A stretch of 64,000 nucleotides of DNA from Sorex araneus (lineage: Eukaryota; Chordata; Mammalia; Eulipotyphla; Soricidae): NCBI RefSeq assembly GCF_027595985.1, contig NC_073303.1, forward strand, positions 327,793,679 to 327,857,678, written 5' to 3'. How positions within the stretch are numbered: position 1 is the first letter of the stretch; each line of letters starts with the position of its first letter. Below the pieces are notes generated by a model, which was given only the letters and a program-made list of their open reading frames with translations, did not search any database and was not told the DNA's origin. This document shows positions 22,554 through 34,109 of this stretch, piece by piece. The position numbers were made by a program, and so were the translations under genes.

Positions 22554-22859
22554 CATTCTGGCACCACACTCTCCTCCAATGTCCGCTTCCCTCTACACTC
22601 TTCTTAGGGTCACCTTTCAGCACTTTTGTCCCCATGCCCCAAGAAAACTTCTATATCCCTGTCCCTTGAAGACTTGATGGATTTGGAGATTGTCTGGTGT
22701 TCTGTTATGGAAACAGAGATCGGCTAATTCTACTGTCTAAAAAATTGCTGGTTGGTCAATGTAGAATGATCTTCTTTCTTGGTCACACTGAAAAGCATTT
22801 CCTGTGATATGCAGGAGCACATATACGTCATCTTTCATTCAGCATCATCCTTCTCTCTT

Positions 22860-22990
22860 CTTCTCTCCTAGGCACTAGGTTATGGAATTCTCATGAGTCT
22901 CATTTAATTTTCATAATTTCCTCTTGTTGCAGCAACTTTTAATCATCTACATTTATGGATGTACAGACTGTTGGGCAGCTTACCAGCCAG
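22860..22990 (-). mobile_element. probable MIR fragment
   Basis: A CTCATTTAATTTTCATAATT tract followed by ATGTACAGACTGTTGGGCAG resembles the complement of the MIR core. Very diverged. Confidence 0.35.
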
Positions 22991-23763
22991 AGGCCAGGCC
23001 AGGCCAGCCCACACTTGCTCATTTGAGGAGTCTAGTTGAAACCTAAATAGTATGTCCCAAAGTCCTGGTCATAATATTTTTTCACAGACACGTATTCTTT
23101 TAATTCATTTAATTAATGATTTTGCTCCTTTGGACCTTCAAAGGACATTCCAGATGATACATTGCCATGTACATCTATACTTTCTTTTTATCTGGCAGTT
23201 ATATGAAATGCTTTCATGATCCAAAGTGACAGTCATATGGCAGCAGTGGAAAGTAACAGGAGTAATTCTGTTATTTGGCCTCCCCAAATAACTTATTTCT
23301 AGAGATGTGGTCAACTTTATGTGATAGTATGGGCATAGGGAAAAAAATACTCATGGTCATCTGGGAAGAAAAGTCAAACCAGAATCTATCAACTTTCTGT
23401 TTCCAAATTCAGACAAATCTTTGTACCTACAAATTTTTGGATTTTGGAATTCTTGTTACTGAATGTTATTGAGCTTCTAACTGCCTTTCTAATAGCTAAT
23501 TTTCTGCTTTATTGGTCAAGGTAATAAGATCCTTTTCAAAATCAGAGCATCATGAAAAGCTTCACATTTGTTATGTTGGTCAACTACTTTGCTGTGTTTG
23601 GATCTTTCCTGGCACAAGTGAGAGTGAATCCCATAAGGAAATCTTTGGTTAAATGCTGATAAGTCCAATAGCTAAAGTATATTGCTCTGCACATATCCAA
23701 TTTAACTTTGTGACAGCTTGTTAAAACCACTTCTTGTCATCTTATTCCATCTTTCATCTGGCT

Positions 23764-23765
<2 letters not shown>
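22991..23765. other. unique sequence, no gene seen
   Basis: No repeat recognised. A 65-codon frame at 23275-23472 has no recognisable motif. Confidence 0.35.

Positions 23766-23808
<43 letters not shown>
23766..23808. repeat. (GA)n microsatellite
   Basis: About 21 GA units without interruption. Confidence 0.98.
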
Positions 23809-23811
<3 letters not shown>

Positions 23812-24186
23812 AATCTAACCAACCCTCTCTTTCTTTCAAAACTTAGTGCCTCTTCATTGCTTCTAGTAGAGATTTTCTATTATGGTATGCAACACCTGAT
23901 CATATATGGGGATGTCACAAGAAAATGATGTTATGAGTAAATCAAGCATTACAGCTTTTAAAGTTTAATCACTATGGGAGAATGGGCAGTGTTCAGGGTC
24001 TACTTCCTGCTCTGTCTTTGGTGATTCTTCCTTTGGGTCGTACTTTGGGGATCCTGCAGTACTGGACTCCAGTTCAGGATTCCTGCAGGGAAAAGATGTG
24101 TTCCAACCTACTGTGCTATTTTCCTCCATAAAGTTAATTCTTAAAATGTGAAATATATTAGGTTCAAGTTTACTCCATGACAGCAT
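23809..24186. other. unique sequence, nothing recognised
   Basis: No identifiable repeat. The 73-codon minus-strand frame at 23965-24186 has no known motif. Confidence 0.35.
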
Positions 24187-24359
24187 TTTTTTTTTGCTTT
24201 TTTTGGGTCACACTCGGCAATGCTCAGGGGTTACTCCTGGCTCTGCACTCAGGATTTACTCCTGGTGGTGCTCAGGGAACCATATGGGATACTGAGAATT
24301 GAACCCAGATTGGCTAAATTCAAGGCAAATGCACTACCTACTGTGCTACGCTCCAGCCC
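24187..24359 (-). mobile_element. tRNA-SINE, family A
   Basis: T-rich start, GGGTCACACTCGGCAATGCT, AGAATTGAACCCAGATTGGC (box B complement) and GTGCTACGCTCCAGCCC. An 18-bp target duplication with one mismatch (CCATGACAGCATTTTTTT at 24175-24192, CCATGACAACATTTTTTT at 24360-24377) flanks it. Confidence 0.95.
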
Positions 24360-24422
24360 CCATGACAACATTTTTTTACCATTGTTTACATTCACTATTA
24401 TTTTATATTGTGTATTTGTGTG

Positions 24423-24467
24423 TGAGAGAGATAGAGAGAGAGAAAGAGGAAGAGAGAGATATGAAGA

Positions 24468-24506
<39 letters not shown>
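24423..24506. repeat. (GA)n and (GAT)13 repeats
   Basis: An imperfect GA tract (24423-24467) leads into about 13 perfect GAT units (24468-24506). It gives a run of Met codons in one frame, which is not a gene. Confidence 0.95.
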
Positions 24507-25680
24507 ATGCTGATAGGTAGGCTGGCTAGTTTCTGAGGGTGTGTAAAATTATTAGCCTTACTTAATTCTTCCCATTGCCTGATGATTCCTGATACCTATT
24601 TAATAATTCTGCTTATCAAGAATTTCTGTAGTGCTTGTAAGTTGCTATTTTATAGCTACTAACTTTGTCTACATAATTTTACTCATGGATAAATTCAAAG
24701 ATAGAAGGAATCAGGCAAGGCTAGACCAAGAAAGTTCCAATATGTTATTTCACATAATGATACTATATGATAATGATAATAGTTTGTGGTTACCAAATAG
24801 CAAACTTATCATAAAAGTGAGCAATTGTAAGAGACAAGTCATACAAAAATGGTTAAAAACCTGTATATTTTATTTGTTTCAACTATAATGCACACATTTA
24901 TTTTTTAGCAGCATGCAATTATTCATCTTTCTAATAATACCCATATTGTAGGGTTCTAAAAGAAATTTGAGATTATTTTTTCAAAACAAAGCAATATAGT
25001 CTAAAAGACTTTATGATGACAGTTTTTCTTTGAAGTGATTCATTATGTGTGCTGTAAATGTCATAACTTCTACATCCATATAAAGGTGTTATCCGTATCA
25101 CAATTAGCTTCCCAAAATATCTGTGCTACTCTTTATTTTATCAAATAATTCTGGTATAGATGAGGACCAGATTATTCCAACAGATGGAATAATCAGGAAA
25201 TATAGGTCCTATAGAAGAGCCATTAGTCTGTTGTCTTGACCTAAAAAAAAGGTTCTAACTAAGGTTGTGGGGAGGACCTGTTAGTCTCTCCTGATCATTT
25301 CTGACCTACCAGCGTTTTCACTTTCAGCCCATCTTTTCTCTCTCATCAACCCTGCTGCATGCATTGGTGTGACTTACCTCTAGTAGCCCAGGAATGCTTG
25401 TGTCTCCATGATTTTTCTCCTCTTCTTCCTTCTACTGGGCTCTGCTTTCCTGTCATTATCCAGTAACACTACTAGATATCACTTACACATCATTCCTACA
25501 AGTAGTTTGTCCTGGTTAGCCTTCTTCTCCCTCACCCCATTGGGTGTAAGAATCTTTTGGACTGTTCCAGTGTCTTACATGAACTTCTCATAATTGTAAG
25601 TGAGCCTTGTGGATTCCTACTATTGTTTTATAAAATCACAGAAAATTGGGACTTCGTGTTTTTAGTGTTTTAATAGTTTC
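24507..25680. other. unique AT-rich sequence, no gene seen
   Basis: No transposon or exon recognised over about 1.2 kb. Confidence 0.35.
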
Positions 25681-26230
25681 TTTCTGGCTTACCCCTTAAA
25701 TTTGCCAGGCTATGACAGGCTGTGTTTCCTGAGAAGCCCAAAGCGAAATGGACATTGGTAGGTGAGGTGTTAACTCAGGAGTCCACTGGGATCGACACCA
25801 AGGAACAAATGGGCAGGGAAAGTTGCCTTTAGGTTGTGAACCCCACAGAAGCCTCTTCACAGCCTTCAGTGAGGCCTGATGCTGTGGTGATGTCCAGGTT
25901 GTATCTAATACAAGAGGAACAAAATATTGGACTCCCACAATGGCTGGTCACCTAGAATGTGTGCTGGTCCTAGATGGGGTATTATCCGAGCCAGACAGTT
26001 ATTGTTAGTGGAGGCAGATCCCAAACAAGGATCTGCTGAGGGCTACTGCTTGGGAGCAAAGCCAAAGCTTGAGAATGATAAATCCTTCATTCCTGGGAGA
26101 AAATATTGGAAGAATATCATTGCATCCACCATAAGGGCTCATAAGTCTCTGTGAGTCATCTGAAGAAGAGCAAAATGCATGTGAATTTTGGAAACTGGGG
26201 AGATGAGGAAAGAACACACAGGTACTTTCT
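25681..26230. other. GC-richer unidentified segment, possible ancient repeat
   Basis: The composition is more even than the AT-rich flanks, and the texture recalls an old transposon or LTR (for example CCACAGAAGCCTCTTCACAG). I cannot assign a family. Both strands carry only short frames (75-80 codons). Confidence 0.25.
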
Positions 26231-26319
26231 GATGTATAAGCAGAAATGGGTTTAATGCATAGTTTTCTGTTTGATTAAGGCAATGTGCTCAATTAATTTT
26301 TTTAATAAAGAAACATGGT

Positions 26320-26470
26320 CTTTTTTGGTTTTGTTTATGTTGCGGCTACTCCCAGCCCGGTGCTTGGGCATTGACCGGTGCTCAGTGGACCAAACAATGC
26401 TAGGGATCAAAATTGGGCCTCCTGCACACAAAACCTGCACTTTGTTCTTTGATCTATCTCTCTGACCTAG
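26320..26470 (-). mobile_element. old tRNA-SINE
   Basis: Complement pattern: CCGGTGCTCAGTGGACCAAA, TAGGGATCAAAATTGGGCCT (box B complement) and ATCTATCTCTCTGACCT at the head. Confidence 0.7.
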
Positions 26471-28780
26471 GAAATGTCATTTCTATAAGTTCTAAGCCCA
26501 ACCTTTTAAGAGCAGCAAATGCATTGTTAATAGATATTCCAAATAAGCAGACTTCTGCTTTCATTCTATCAACATTTATGGACTACCCAAAAAGGCACAG
26601 AGCACTATAGTAAGTGGATGTATGATTTAAAACCAGCAATCAAAAGAGGAAATCAAGTATCAAGTAGAATCAAACTACTTGACTGACAAGAACTTCTAAA
26701 CAGTTGATCAGAGTACAAAGTAGAGTGAAACTCTTGAATGAGATGTCAAATGAACTGAGCTTTGAACCTCCAGAGATTCAAGTTGGACTCTTCCAGTAAA
26801 TGTTTGTTCTTCCTTTTCTCCCTGAAAAAATATCAGTAGATATTTTTCAACTTATTCAAGTTCAAATTATTCAACTTCTACTGCTTCTGCAACCATTGAT
26901 CTCTCTTTACCAGATGGAGAGGCACTCCTACATGTAGGCACATGGAAGCCTACAGTTGCTATAACAATCACAACTCCTTTGGTCTGTTCTCAGACAACAA
27001 ATGAAATAACCCTCATACTGCTCAGATTTGGTTCTAGAAGTTGAACTAAGTCCACAAACTATCTTTTTTGATTCTAGGGCCGGCCTTATGGTTGCCTATA
27101 GGTCTTGGCTTCTGGGAGTATGCAGCTGAGGTAGATCCCCTCCCCAGACTTACTCAGTCTGGCCCTTGTCCCTTGCTCCCTATACACTCAGGTTCCCTGA
27201 ACTCTGTACACACTTAAGGTGTGCTTGGCTTATCCCCACCACATCTGAAAGTAAGTGCCCCTACTCACTTTCCCTCCCCTTTGAGAGGCTCTCTCTTCCT
27301 GATACTGACTTCCAGGTATATAAAATAACTTTCTTTGTTTGCCATACCTTATCTTTAATAGCTATGATGACAGTACCAATGAATAAGACGTTATGCCTCT
27401 CAAACATTTAGTAGAAAGGAAAAGAAATGCAGTGTGCTGAATTACAATAGCAAAGTTCTAAATTATGCTTATGAGGCAGTGCTGATGATAAGAAAGTGGT
27501 TAAACATTAATCTGCTTAGAAAGAAATTGTTCTTAAGACCAATACCAAGTGTCAGCAAAATGAAAAACAATTGATTCATCATTTTTGTTTTCCCGGTGTA
27601 TTGAAATTGAGAATATTAGCTCAACAAGGTTATTCTGAAAGCAATTTTAGTCTATAGTTTTCTTTATCTCCCATTGTCTCACTCAGTCTTAAGTTCTATG
27701 AATTAAAAATGTAAAACATCAGTTAACATTCTCCTCTGACTTTGCTACCCTAGAGACAGAGAAGAGGGCAGAGGCCCCTGTATCTGTTGAGTCAGTATTT
27801 ATTCTTACCAGGTTTAGCACCACCTCCCTGTGTCTTACCAGAAGTAAGTATAAGGTGCTCAGTTCACCTTTGTCTTTTAGGGAGCAATTTGAATAAAAGT
27901 TGTATTCTATTACCTGACTAGAAGACCGGCAGGCAGAGTGAGGAAAATGCCATGTTTGCAAGATTTGTTAGCATATATTTTCTATGCTAAATGACATACC
28001 ACTAGCCACCTCCATTCTATTTGCAAAACTAATCAGAATATTCTATTAAATTATAGCAGAAGTTTCAACAAATTTATCACCAATGTGAAAACTTAATATG
28101 AAAATATACAATGTTTAATGACCTTTTATATCTGAAAACTGGCTATTTAGTATAGTTTGACAAGTTTTTTCATTATTTTAGCCAATAAATGATGTAAGAA
28201 GAACTTAAAAAGAACTTAAAAAACAACCCCATGCTCAGGTAGTTTTACTTCTTTGAAAAAAAACCTCACCTCTGTCATCTAAGTTTAGCCACTCCTAAGT
28301 GCTATTATTCTTCACTCCTGTTAGTTTTATTTTTATCAAGATTTCTCTCATCAGTGTATTAATTTGGATTAAATAAATAATTTGCAAAAGAATCAGCCTG
28401 CATATGGAAAACATGAGCCAAGCATCAGAGAACATGTTTTTTTTTCTATCATTATTTTGGCTTGACAGGTAGAAATCCCCAGTTATATTTGGAACTAGAT
28501 TCTTGGTATCATGCTAACCACCTTCATGTCTATCTGAAGCTGATCCAAGAATTTTCTTGGGCTTTCTGGGGAAGAATTTATGTGAGGTCAGTGATTTGTA
28601 CTTGTTCAAAGGTTACTCTGCCACATAATTCAGCTGTCAGCAGAAGTACATCTTGCCTGGTCCAAGATTTTATATAAATCTGAAGGCTGAAAAAAAAAAG
28701 AAGGAAAGAAAGACTCTATGACATTTTATTGCCCAGTAAATGGACAGATCTTTGTCGACTTTGTCAGCATAAGCATTTAG
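26471..28780. other. unique sequence, no gene seen
   Basis: About 2.3 kb without recognised SINE or L1. There are short tandem steps such as the AAGAACTTAAAA pair near 28200. The short frames, including 27166-27411 and 27719-27961, lack recognisable motifs. Confidence 0.35.
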
Positions 28781-29170
28781 GTTTTCCTTGCTGCTGCTGT
28801 GAACTTTGCATTTTGAGCACATCAAGTTGGCAAGCAAGCCCTGAGATAGAGCAGGGGGGGGCAGCCAGCAGCCATGCAGGCAGATAATTGAAGGGAGATA
28901 GTGGTGCTTTTATCCTGCAGCAACGAGTGATCACTAAGTTTGGTGGGTTATCGCAGAATTCTTATCTTCTCCAGCTGAGTCCATTGGGAGACTCCAGAGT
29001 GCAGTTAAGGACCTATTTTTAACTGCAAGTTCACAGAGCCATAACTGAACACGTGGTTTGTTCAGCTGAGAAGCCCCTCTCACCCCAGACATCCCCAAGT
29101 GATTAGCACTTCTGTCTTTCTGCATCTGGAAAACCCCAAAGTTCGAAAGCACTGGAGATGGCTTTGCTTT
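28781..29170. promoter_or_regulatory. non-repetitive candidate conserved element
   Basis: This transposon-free segment has a more balanced composition than its surroundings. It contains CTGCTGCTGTGAACTTTGCA, CCATGCAGGCAGATAATTG and GAACACGTGG (an E-box-like ACGTG). Conservation is only suspected. Confidence 0.2.
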
Positions 29171-29189
29171 TTCCCAGGGCTTTACGGGT

Positions 29190-29372
29190 TTTGGTTTTGC
29201 TGGGGGGATCACACCAAGTAATGCTCAGGGTTCACTCCTGGCTCTACACTCAGGGTTCACTCCTGGCTCTACTCATTCCTGGTGGAACTCGGGGGCCATA
29301 GGGAGTATAGGAGATCTACCTCAGCTGCATGCAAGGCAAGTGCGCTGCCTGCTGTGCAATTACCTCAGCCCT
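29190..29372 (-). mobile_element. old tRNA-SINE with internal duplication
   Basis: ACTCAGGGTTCACTCCTGGC occurs twice in tandem (about 29223-29274) before GCATGCAAGGCAAGTGCGCT and ACCTCAGCCCT at the head. The box B complement is decayed. Confidence 0.8.
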
Positions 29373-29481
29373 GGTTCTACTGTTTGTAAGAGTATCTGTT
29401 GTTCTAAATAGCAACATCTCTTCAGTTGGAATGTTGTGACATATCTGAGCACAGTGCCCACATCAGATACATGAGAACATG

Positions 29482-29720
29482 TATCACTGTATCACTGTCA
29501 TCCTGTTCATCGATTTACTTGAGTGGGCACCAGTAATGTCTTCATTCATCCCAGCCCTGAGATTTTACCAGCCTCTCCTTACTCATCTTTCCCAATGATT
29601 GGAGGCTCTTTAAGGTCAGGGGAATGATACCTGTTATTGTTACTGTTTTTGGTATATCAAATATACCATGAGGAGCTCACCAGGCTCTGCCGTGAGGGCG
29701 GAATACTCTCCAAGAGGCAG
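29482..29720 (-). mobile_element. tRNA-SINE, family B, interrupted and headless
   Basis: ATCACTGTCATCCTGTTCAT and TACTTGAGTGGGCACCAGTA (29490-29546) are followed by about 85 bp of foreign sequence, then TTACTGTTTTTGGTATATCA and GGCGGAATACTCTCCAAGAG. The head, with box A and B, is replaced by an ATCT array. The foreign 85 bp contains GAGGCTCTTTAAGGTCAGGG, which recalls the 3' part of the old LINE L2. Confidence 0.85.

Positions 29721-29774
<54 letters not shown>
29721..29774. repeat. (ATCT)13 microsatellite
   Basis: Thirteen uninterrupted ATCT units abut the broken SINE. Confidence 0.98.
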
Positions 29775-29777
29775 TTC

Positions 29778-30145
29778 CCTCTTTGATTTTATGGAAAATG
29801 AGTAGGGAGTGTCTTATAATGTGTCCAGGAATATGTTCATGCTTGAGGCATGAGAACATGAATATGGTGAACATAGGAGTGAAGTTAGTCAGAGAGAGAA
29901 AGACACAGAATGATCTCTCTCAGATGTGGGATATAAAGAAACATAGTTTAGAACTAATAAAGGACCAATGCAACAGAACCTGAGACATTGGTAGTCACAG
30001 AACTGAGTTGTTGGTGGCAGAGGGAGCAATGGTGGTGGAAGTGAGGGACCCTGGGATAGTGGTGGAGAAAAGAAGAACTCTGGCGTAAAGTGAGGTCTTG
30101 AAATATTGTATGCACAAATCCCTATCATTAACAGTATTGTATATT
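29778..30145 (+). mobile_element. old L1 ORF2 end and 3' UTR
   Basis: A GAGAGAAAGACACAGAATGAT tract (the codons just before the L1 ORF2 stop) is followed by the shrew L1 3' UTR pattern (GGGATAGTGGTGGAG, CTTGAAATATTGTATGCAC). More diverged than the 7653 copy. Confidence 0.75.
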
Positions 30146-31315
30146 AAGGTGCCCACATATATATTTAACTTATGAGAACCCAAAGATTTTAATCTCCTAT
30201 TTACCTGTTTACCTTCTTCCAAAATGAAACTTAAACGTCCGCGTTGAATTAAGATCCTTGAAACCCAGAGGAGGCTGATGACCTGACCCACTGTTGTGGA
30301 GTTGATTTCAAGAGAAACTATCTTCTGACTGTACTCTAAACTTTAGGAATGCACATCTGAAAAAGAAAAGAATTCAGGGCCCTTAGGTTTTGCTTTCGGC
30401 AGTCAACTTCTGATTTTTTTTTTTTTTAATGCATTCCAAATCTTGGGCAAGCGGCTCCACCTAGTGTAAGTTAGAGGTTTAAAAAATGTATGTATATAAG
30501 GAAAGAAAAATAATTTTTTTTGCACGCACTACTTTATGATAATACAAAACAAAATACAATAGTATTTCATAAAATGCTTTTGTGGCTAAAATTATTCATG
30601 TCATATAATGTCATAATAACATTCTTTTTCACACAAATTCTTAATTTATGTCTTTAAGGGTAAAGTTGCATTATAAAGTTAGTGTGTAGAGATAACAGTG
30701 TTAGGTTATAAACACTGTTTTTTCTGTTTTAAATAGATTTAAATTCTATTTCTCCCTATTGTAACAAGATAATCTTAAATAAGACAGTTTGGGATGTCTT
30801 AACAGTCAAGCTAGTATTACTACCTGACCCTGAATATTTTAATTTTTATAAACAAGGGCTCCGAATTTTGATTAAAATTTTTATTAAATATGTGATTATT
30901 ATAACATAAACTACTTACATTTGAAAATGTTTGTATTGCATTCTATTTCAGGTATTTTTATTTAGCCACCACTAAGTGGAGTTGTACTACTGTTGATAGT
31001 GGAACGTTTTATAAATTGGAAAATATCATTGTGGTATACGATTGAATTTCTTTATCTTTAATTTTTTCATGGGTGGGGGAATGATAGTGCTTTTATCTAC
31101 AGCCAGTGAGTTCCAAGAACAAAATGTATACATGCCTCTAAATATAAGGCTGAAGATATGTATTTCCACATACAGGAAAATGACCTAAGCTGGTGATGCA
31201 GGACACCAGAGAGCTAAGTGATAGAGAAGGCTGAGAAATGCACTTGAGAAAAGTGTTTTCTCAGCATTGGCTTATCTGACATGTCGTATTAGCTCAGGAA
31301 CTGACCCTTTGCTGT
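30146..31315. other. unique AT-rich sequence, no gene seen
   Basis: No repeat recognised other than a T13 run at 30415-30427. Confidence 0.35.
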
Positions 31316-31319
31316 TCCA

Positions 31320-31525
31320 ATGAGAGTAATTATTTCTTGAGTGCTTCCTGCATGCCTGGTGGTGTATAAATACAATACATGTACTTACCCTGACACCTGA
31401 AAATTGGGGTCTCTGACATCTATTTAATAGGTAAGGAAACAAACTTCAGAGAAATAAAATAACTTACCTAGATTGTATTATGATTTGAACTCAAGTCTGT
31501 CTCTCTATAGTACTTGCTTTTTTTC
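31320..31525 (-). mobile_element. MIR SINE
   Basis: Reads as the complement of MIR: TCTTGAGTGCTTCCTGCATG, AGGTAAGGAAACAAACTTCA, ATAACTTACCTAGATTGTAT and GATTTGAACTCAAGTCTGTC. This is the most complete MIR in the window. Confidence 0.8.
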
Positions 31526-31609
31526 TTTATATCAGTATCACTAACCTTTAGGAACTTAAAAAAATTCTTTGTGACTTTAATTCTCTCATTCTTTGTTGTT
31601 TTATTGTTG

Positions 31610-31765
31610 TTGTTTGGGGGTCACACCTATCAATACACAGGGCTTATGGCTCTGTGCTAAGGGGTTATTCCTTATGTTGCTTGGAGGTCTTATGCAGTGC
31701 TGGGGTCAAACTTGGGTTGGCTGCAAGGCCAGAGCCTTACCTGCTCTTCTATGCCTCCTGCCCTA
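31610..31765 (-). mobile_element. old tRNA-SINE
   Basis: GGGGGTCACACCTATCAATA start, GGGGTCAAACTTGGGTTGGC (box B complement) and TATGCCTCCTGCCCTA head. Confidence 0.8.
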
Positions 31766-31799
31766 ACACCACTTCTTTATGTTGCAAGGTAGTCTCTGC

Positions 31800-32050
31800 G
31801 TTGTAAAGCAATAGGGATCACTCCCACATGACCTGCAGTGCTCAGGGTTCTGATGTGTTCTGGCCAACCAAGGGCATGCTCATCAACCAGGTGGCTGTGC
31901 TCAGGGGCCATGGAACCACAGCAGAAGTAGCAGGGATCACTAGCTCTATACCGAGTGCTGCTTATTCGAGGCAATAGGTACTGGGGAGAAGACTCAGGGC
32001 CATGCGTGTGCTAGGAATGTGTTCTGCCACTTGAATTATCTTCCAGGCTA
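31800..32050 (-). mobile_element. probable very old SINE or SINE pair
   Basis: CTGCAGTGCTCAGGGTTCTG and GTGGCTGTGCTCAGGGGCCA tracts, and TGAATTATCTTCCAGGCT at the end, recall two tail-like modules and one head. The rest is too diverged to align by eye. Confidence 0.35.
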
Positions 32051-32080
32051 CTCACTACTTTTATTCAACTCCTCATTGTA

Positions 32081-32160
32081 GAGCTGGAGAGATAGCTCAG
32101 TAGTGGAGCACTTGCTTTGCATGTATGAAGCCTAGGGTTCAATCCTGGCATCACCAAAAG
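32081..32160 (+). mobile_element. truncated tRNA-like SINE head
   Basis: GAGCTGGAGAGATAGCTCAG has a canonical box A-like TAGCTCAGTAG, followed by GGTTCAATCC (box B) and an A-rich end after only 80 bp. It lacks the family A and B tails, so it could be a head-only subfamily. Confidence 0.75.
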
Positions 32161-32227
32161 AAAGACATGTTCAATATGTAGTAGGTTCCAAGGGAGAATC
32201 CCATAATCCAAGAAATACTATTTTGTT

Positions 32228-32374
32228 CTTTGTTTGGGTCACATCCAGCAGTGCTCAATACTTGCTTCTGGCTCTGTGCTTAGGGATCACTCCTTGTGGG
32301 ATGCCAGGGATTGAAACTGGGTCTGCTGACTGCGAGGAAAGCACCTTGCCCACTGTACTATCACTCCTGTCCCA
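32228..32374 (-). mobile_element. tRNA-SINE, family A-like
   Basis: GGGTCACATCCAGCAGTGCT, GGGATTGAAACTGGGTCTGC (box B complement), CTATCACTCCTGTCCC (head). Confidence 0.9.
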
Positions 32375-32408
32375 ACTACGATTTTGTTCTTTAAAAAAGA
32401 ATTTCTAG

Positions 32409-32700
32409 ACCAAACATGATAGTCACTCAATACCTCTGTTGCAGTGTATTCTCTCTCCAAAAGGAGAGAGAGAACACAAGGGAATGCCCTGCCACGGAGG
32501 TCGGGGGGTTGGGGGAATAGGGTGGGGATGGTGGGAGGGATACTGGGATTATTGGTGGTGGAAAATGGGCACTGATGGAGGGATGGGTACTTGATCATCG
32601 TGTGACTGGAACGCAAGCACGAAAGGTTATAACTCTAACTGTACCTCACAGTGATCCACTAATAATAAAAAATAAAATTTTTTTAAAAATTAAAAAAAAT
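32409..32700 (+). mobile_element. 5'-truncated L1 3' UTR
   Basis: A + strand L1 tail with ACCAAACATGATAGTCACTC, ATTGGTGGTGGAAAATGGGC and an A-rich end with AATAAAA signals. The AATTTCTAG duplication at 32400-32408 and 32701-32709 bounds it, embedded in A-rich sequence. Confidence 0.92.
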
Positions 32701-32709
32701 AATTTCTAG

Positions 32710-32955
32710 CTTGGGGGCAGGGGTCGGAGGTAGTATAGTCATTAAGTCAGCCAGGTTTCCACCCCTGCACCACATGGTCTCGAAGCATCACAGGGTAAGT
32801 ACAGCCTGGAGGCCCCAGTGCTCCAGGCTTGCTCAGTAAAGCCTAGCACTGCAGCACCATAGCCTCAGGCCCTGGCATAGACCACCAACTTATGGTGGTG
32901 GGGGCCCCTATGAATCCTGAACACCACTTGGGACCTTCTCCCCCTCGCAAAAGAC
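32710..32955 (+). mobile_element. possible very old SINE
   Basis: Scattered matches (CCACATGGTCTCGAAGCATC, CCTGAACACCACTTGGGACC) suggest an extended ancient SINE, but no clear box A or B is left. Confidence 0.35.
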
Positions 32956-33030
32956 TTGTAGTTTAACTGAAGTGATTAAGCTCAAGTGTATTTTCTAAGA
33001 TCATCTAATCCCTTATATATTTATTTTGGT

Positions 33031-33270
33031 GGGCTGGAGCGATAGCACAGCGATTGGGCATTTGCCTTTCACGCGGCCAACCCGAGTTCGATTTCTCCAT
33101 CCCTCTCGGAGAGCCCGGCAAGCTACCGAGAGTATCGAGCCCGCGCGGCAGAGCCTGGCAAGCTACTCGTAGGTATTGGATATGCCAAAAACAGTAACAA
33201 TAAGTCTCTCAATGAGAGATGTTACTGGTGCCCACTCAAACAACTCGATGAGCAATGGGATGACAGTGAC
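33031..33270 (+). mobile_element. tRNA-SINE, family B, young copy
   Basis: GGGCTGGAGCGATAGCACAG head, GAGTTCGATTTC box B, the full tail with CGGAGAGCCCGGCAAGCTAC, and a GATGACAGTGAC end. Target duplication ATTTATTTTG (33019-33028) and ATTTATTTCG (33271-33280). Confidence 0.96.
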
Positions 33271-33423
33271 ATTTATTTCGATGTCAAGTCTATGGCATAA
33301 GTAAGAGACACCGTAGAGTCCGTATTTCTGAATCCAGGACCTCTTCTTTCACCTTCTCCTGCTCCAGCAGTTAGAACTTTCCTTCTGAAATGGAAGTGCT
33401 GTCACGAATCCAGTGGTCTAAGA

Positions 33424-34082
33424 GTAGCAGCTCTCATGCTATTTTGAAGTTGAGACATTGCACTTTTAGAAACAATTTAAGATACACAGAGAGCTTTTGT
33501 CATGTAAGCTATATGCACTGATGCTTCCAAAATTAAAACCAATAATACTTTAAATATGCATTAATCCATTGAAAAATAATACTATAAGCTTATACCATTT
33601 TAACCGAAATTGCATATTTTATGCAAAATAAAATAGCTTTAAAAAATTTGTGAGAAGAACAGCATTTTTAAAATATTTTTAAATCTCCTTAATATCTAAT
33701 TTAGACGATGACTGGTTCTCATCTGCTTCTGTATTGTTATTGTTATGACATGTAATTTTGGTTCCAGTAAGAAAATCAAATAACAAAATATTGTTGCAAA
33801 TGAGATGAGGGTTTTATTTTATTTACCAAATTTTAAAGTAATAAACTTTTATTACAGTTAAAGTAATATATTAGAATTGTGTTAAAGTTAATGATATTTA
33901 TGTAAAAAATACTTCACCCTAACCCCACCAAATTGCCCCAAATCTTCCATCATTCTCCCTGTGTCACTGTTTGGAGACAATATTTTAATTGTTTTGCAAG
34001 ATAATTTTTTGACTTTGATGACTCCTAAAAACATTTTGAGGAACCACAAAGGGTTCCCTAATCTCACTTTGAGAACTGCTAC
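33424..34082 (+). mobile_element. hAT-Charlie type DNA transposon, non-autonomous
   Basis: Degraded terminal inverted repeats GTAGCAGCTCTCAT (33424) and TTGAGAACTGCTAC (ending 34082) enclose AT-rich sequence. AGAGCTTTTGTCATG, GTGAGAAGAACAGCATTTTT and TGGTTCTCATCTGCTTCTGT recall the MER33/MER58-like group of Charlie elements. A decayed duplication TCTAAGA/TTTAAGA flanks it. The subfamily name is uncertain. No transposase frame is present. Confidence 0.75.
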
Positions 34083-34109
34083 TTTAAGAAAGATTTGACC
34101 TGATTTCCT

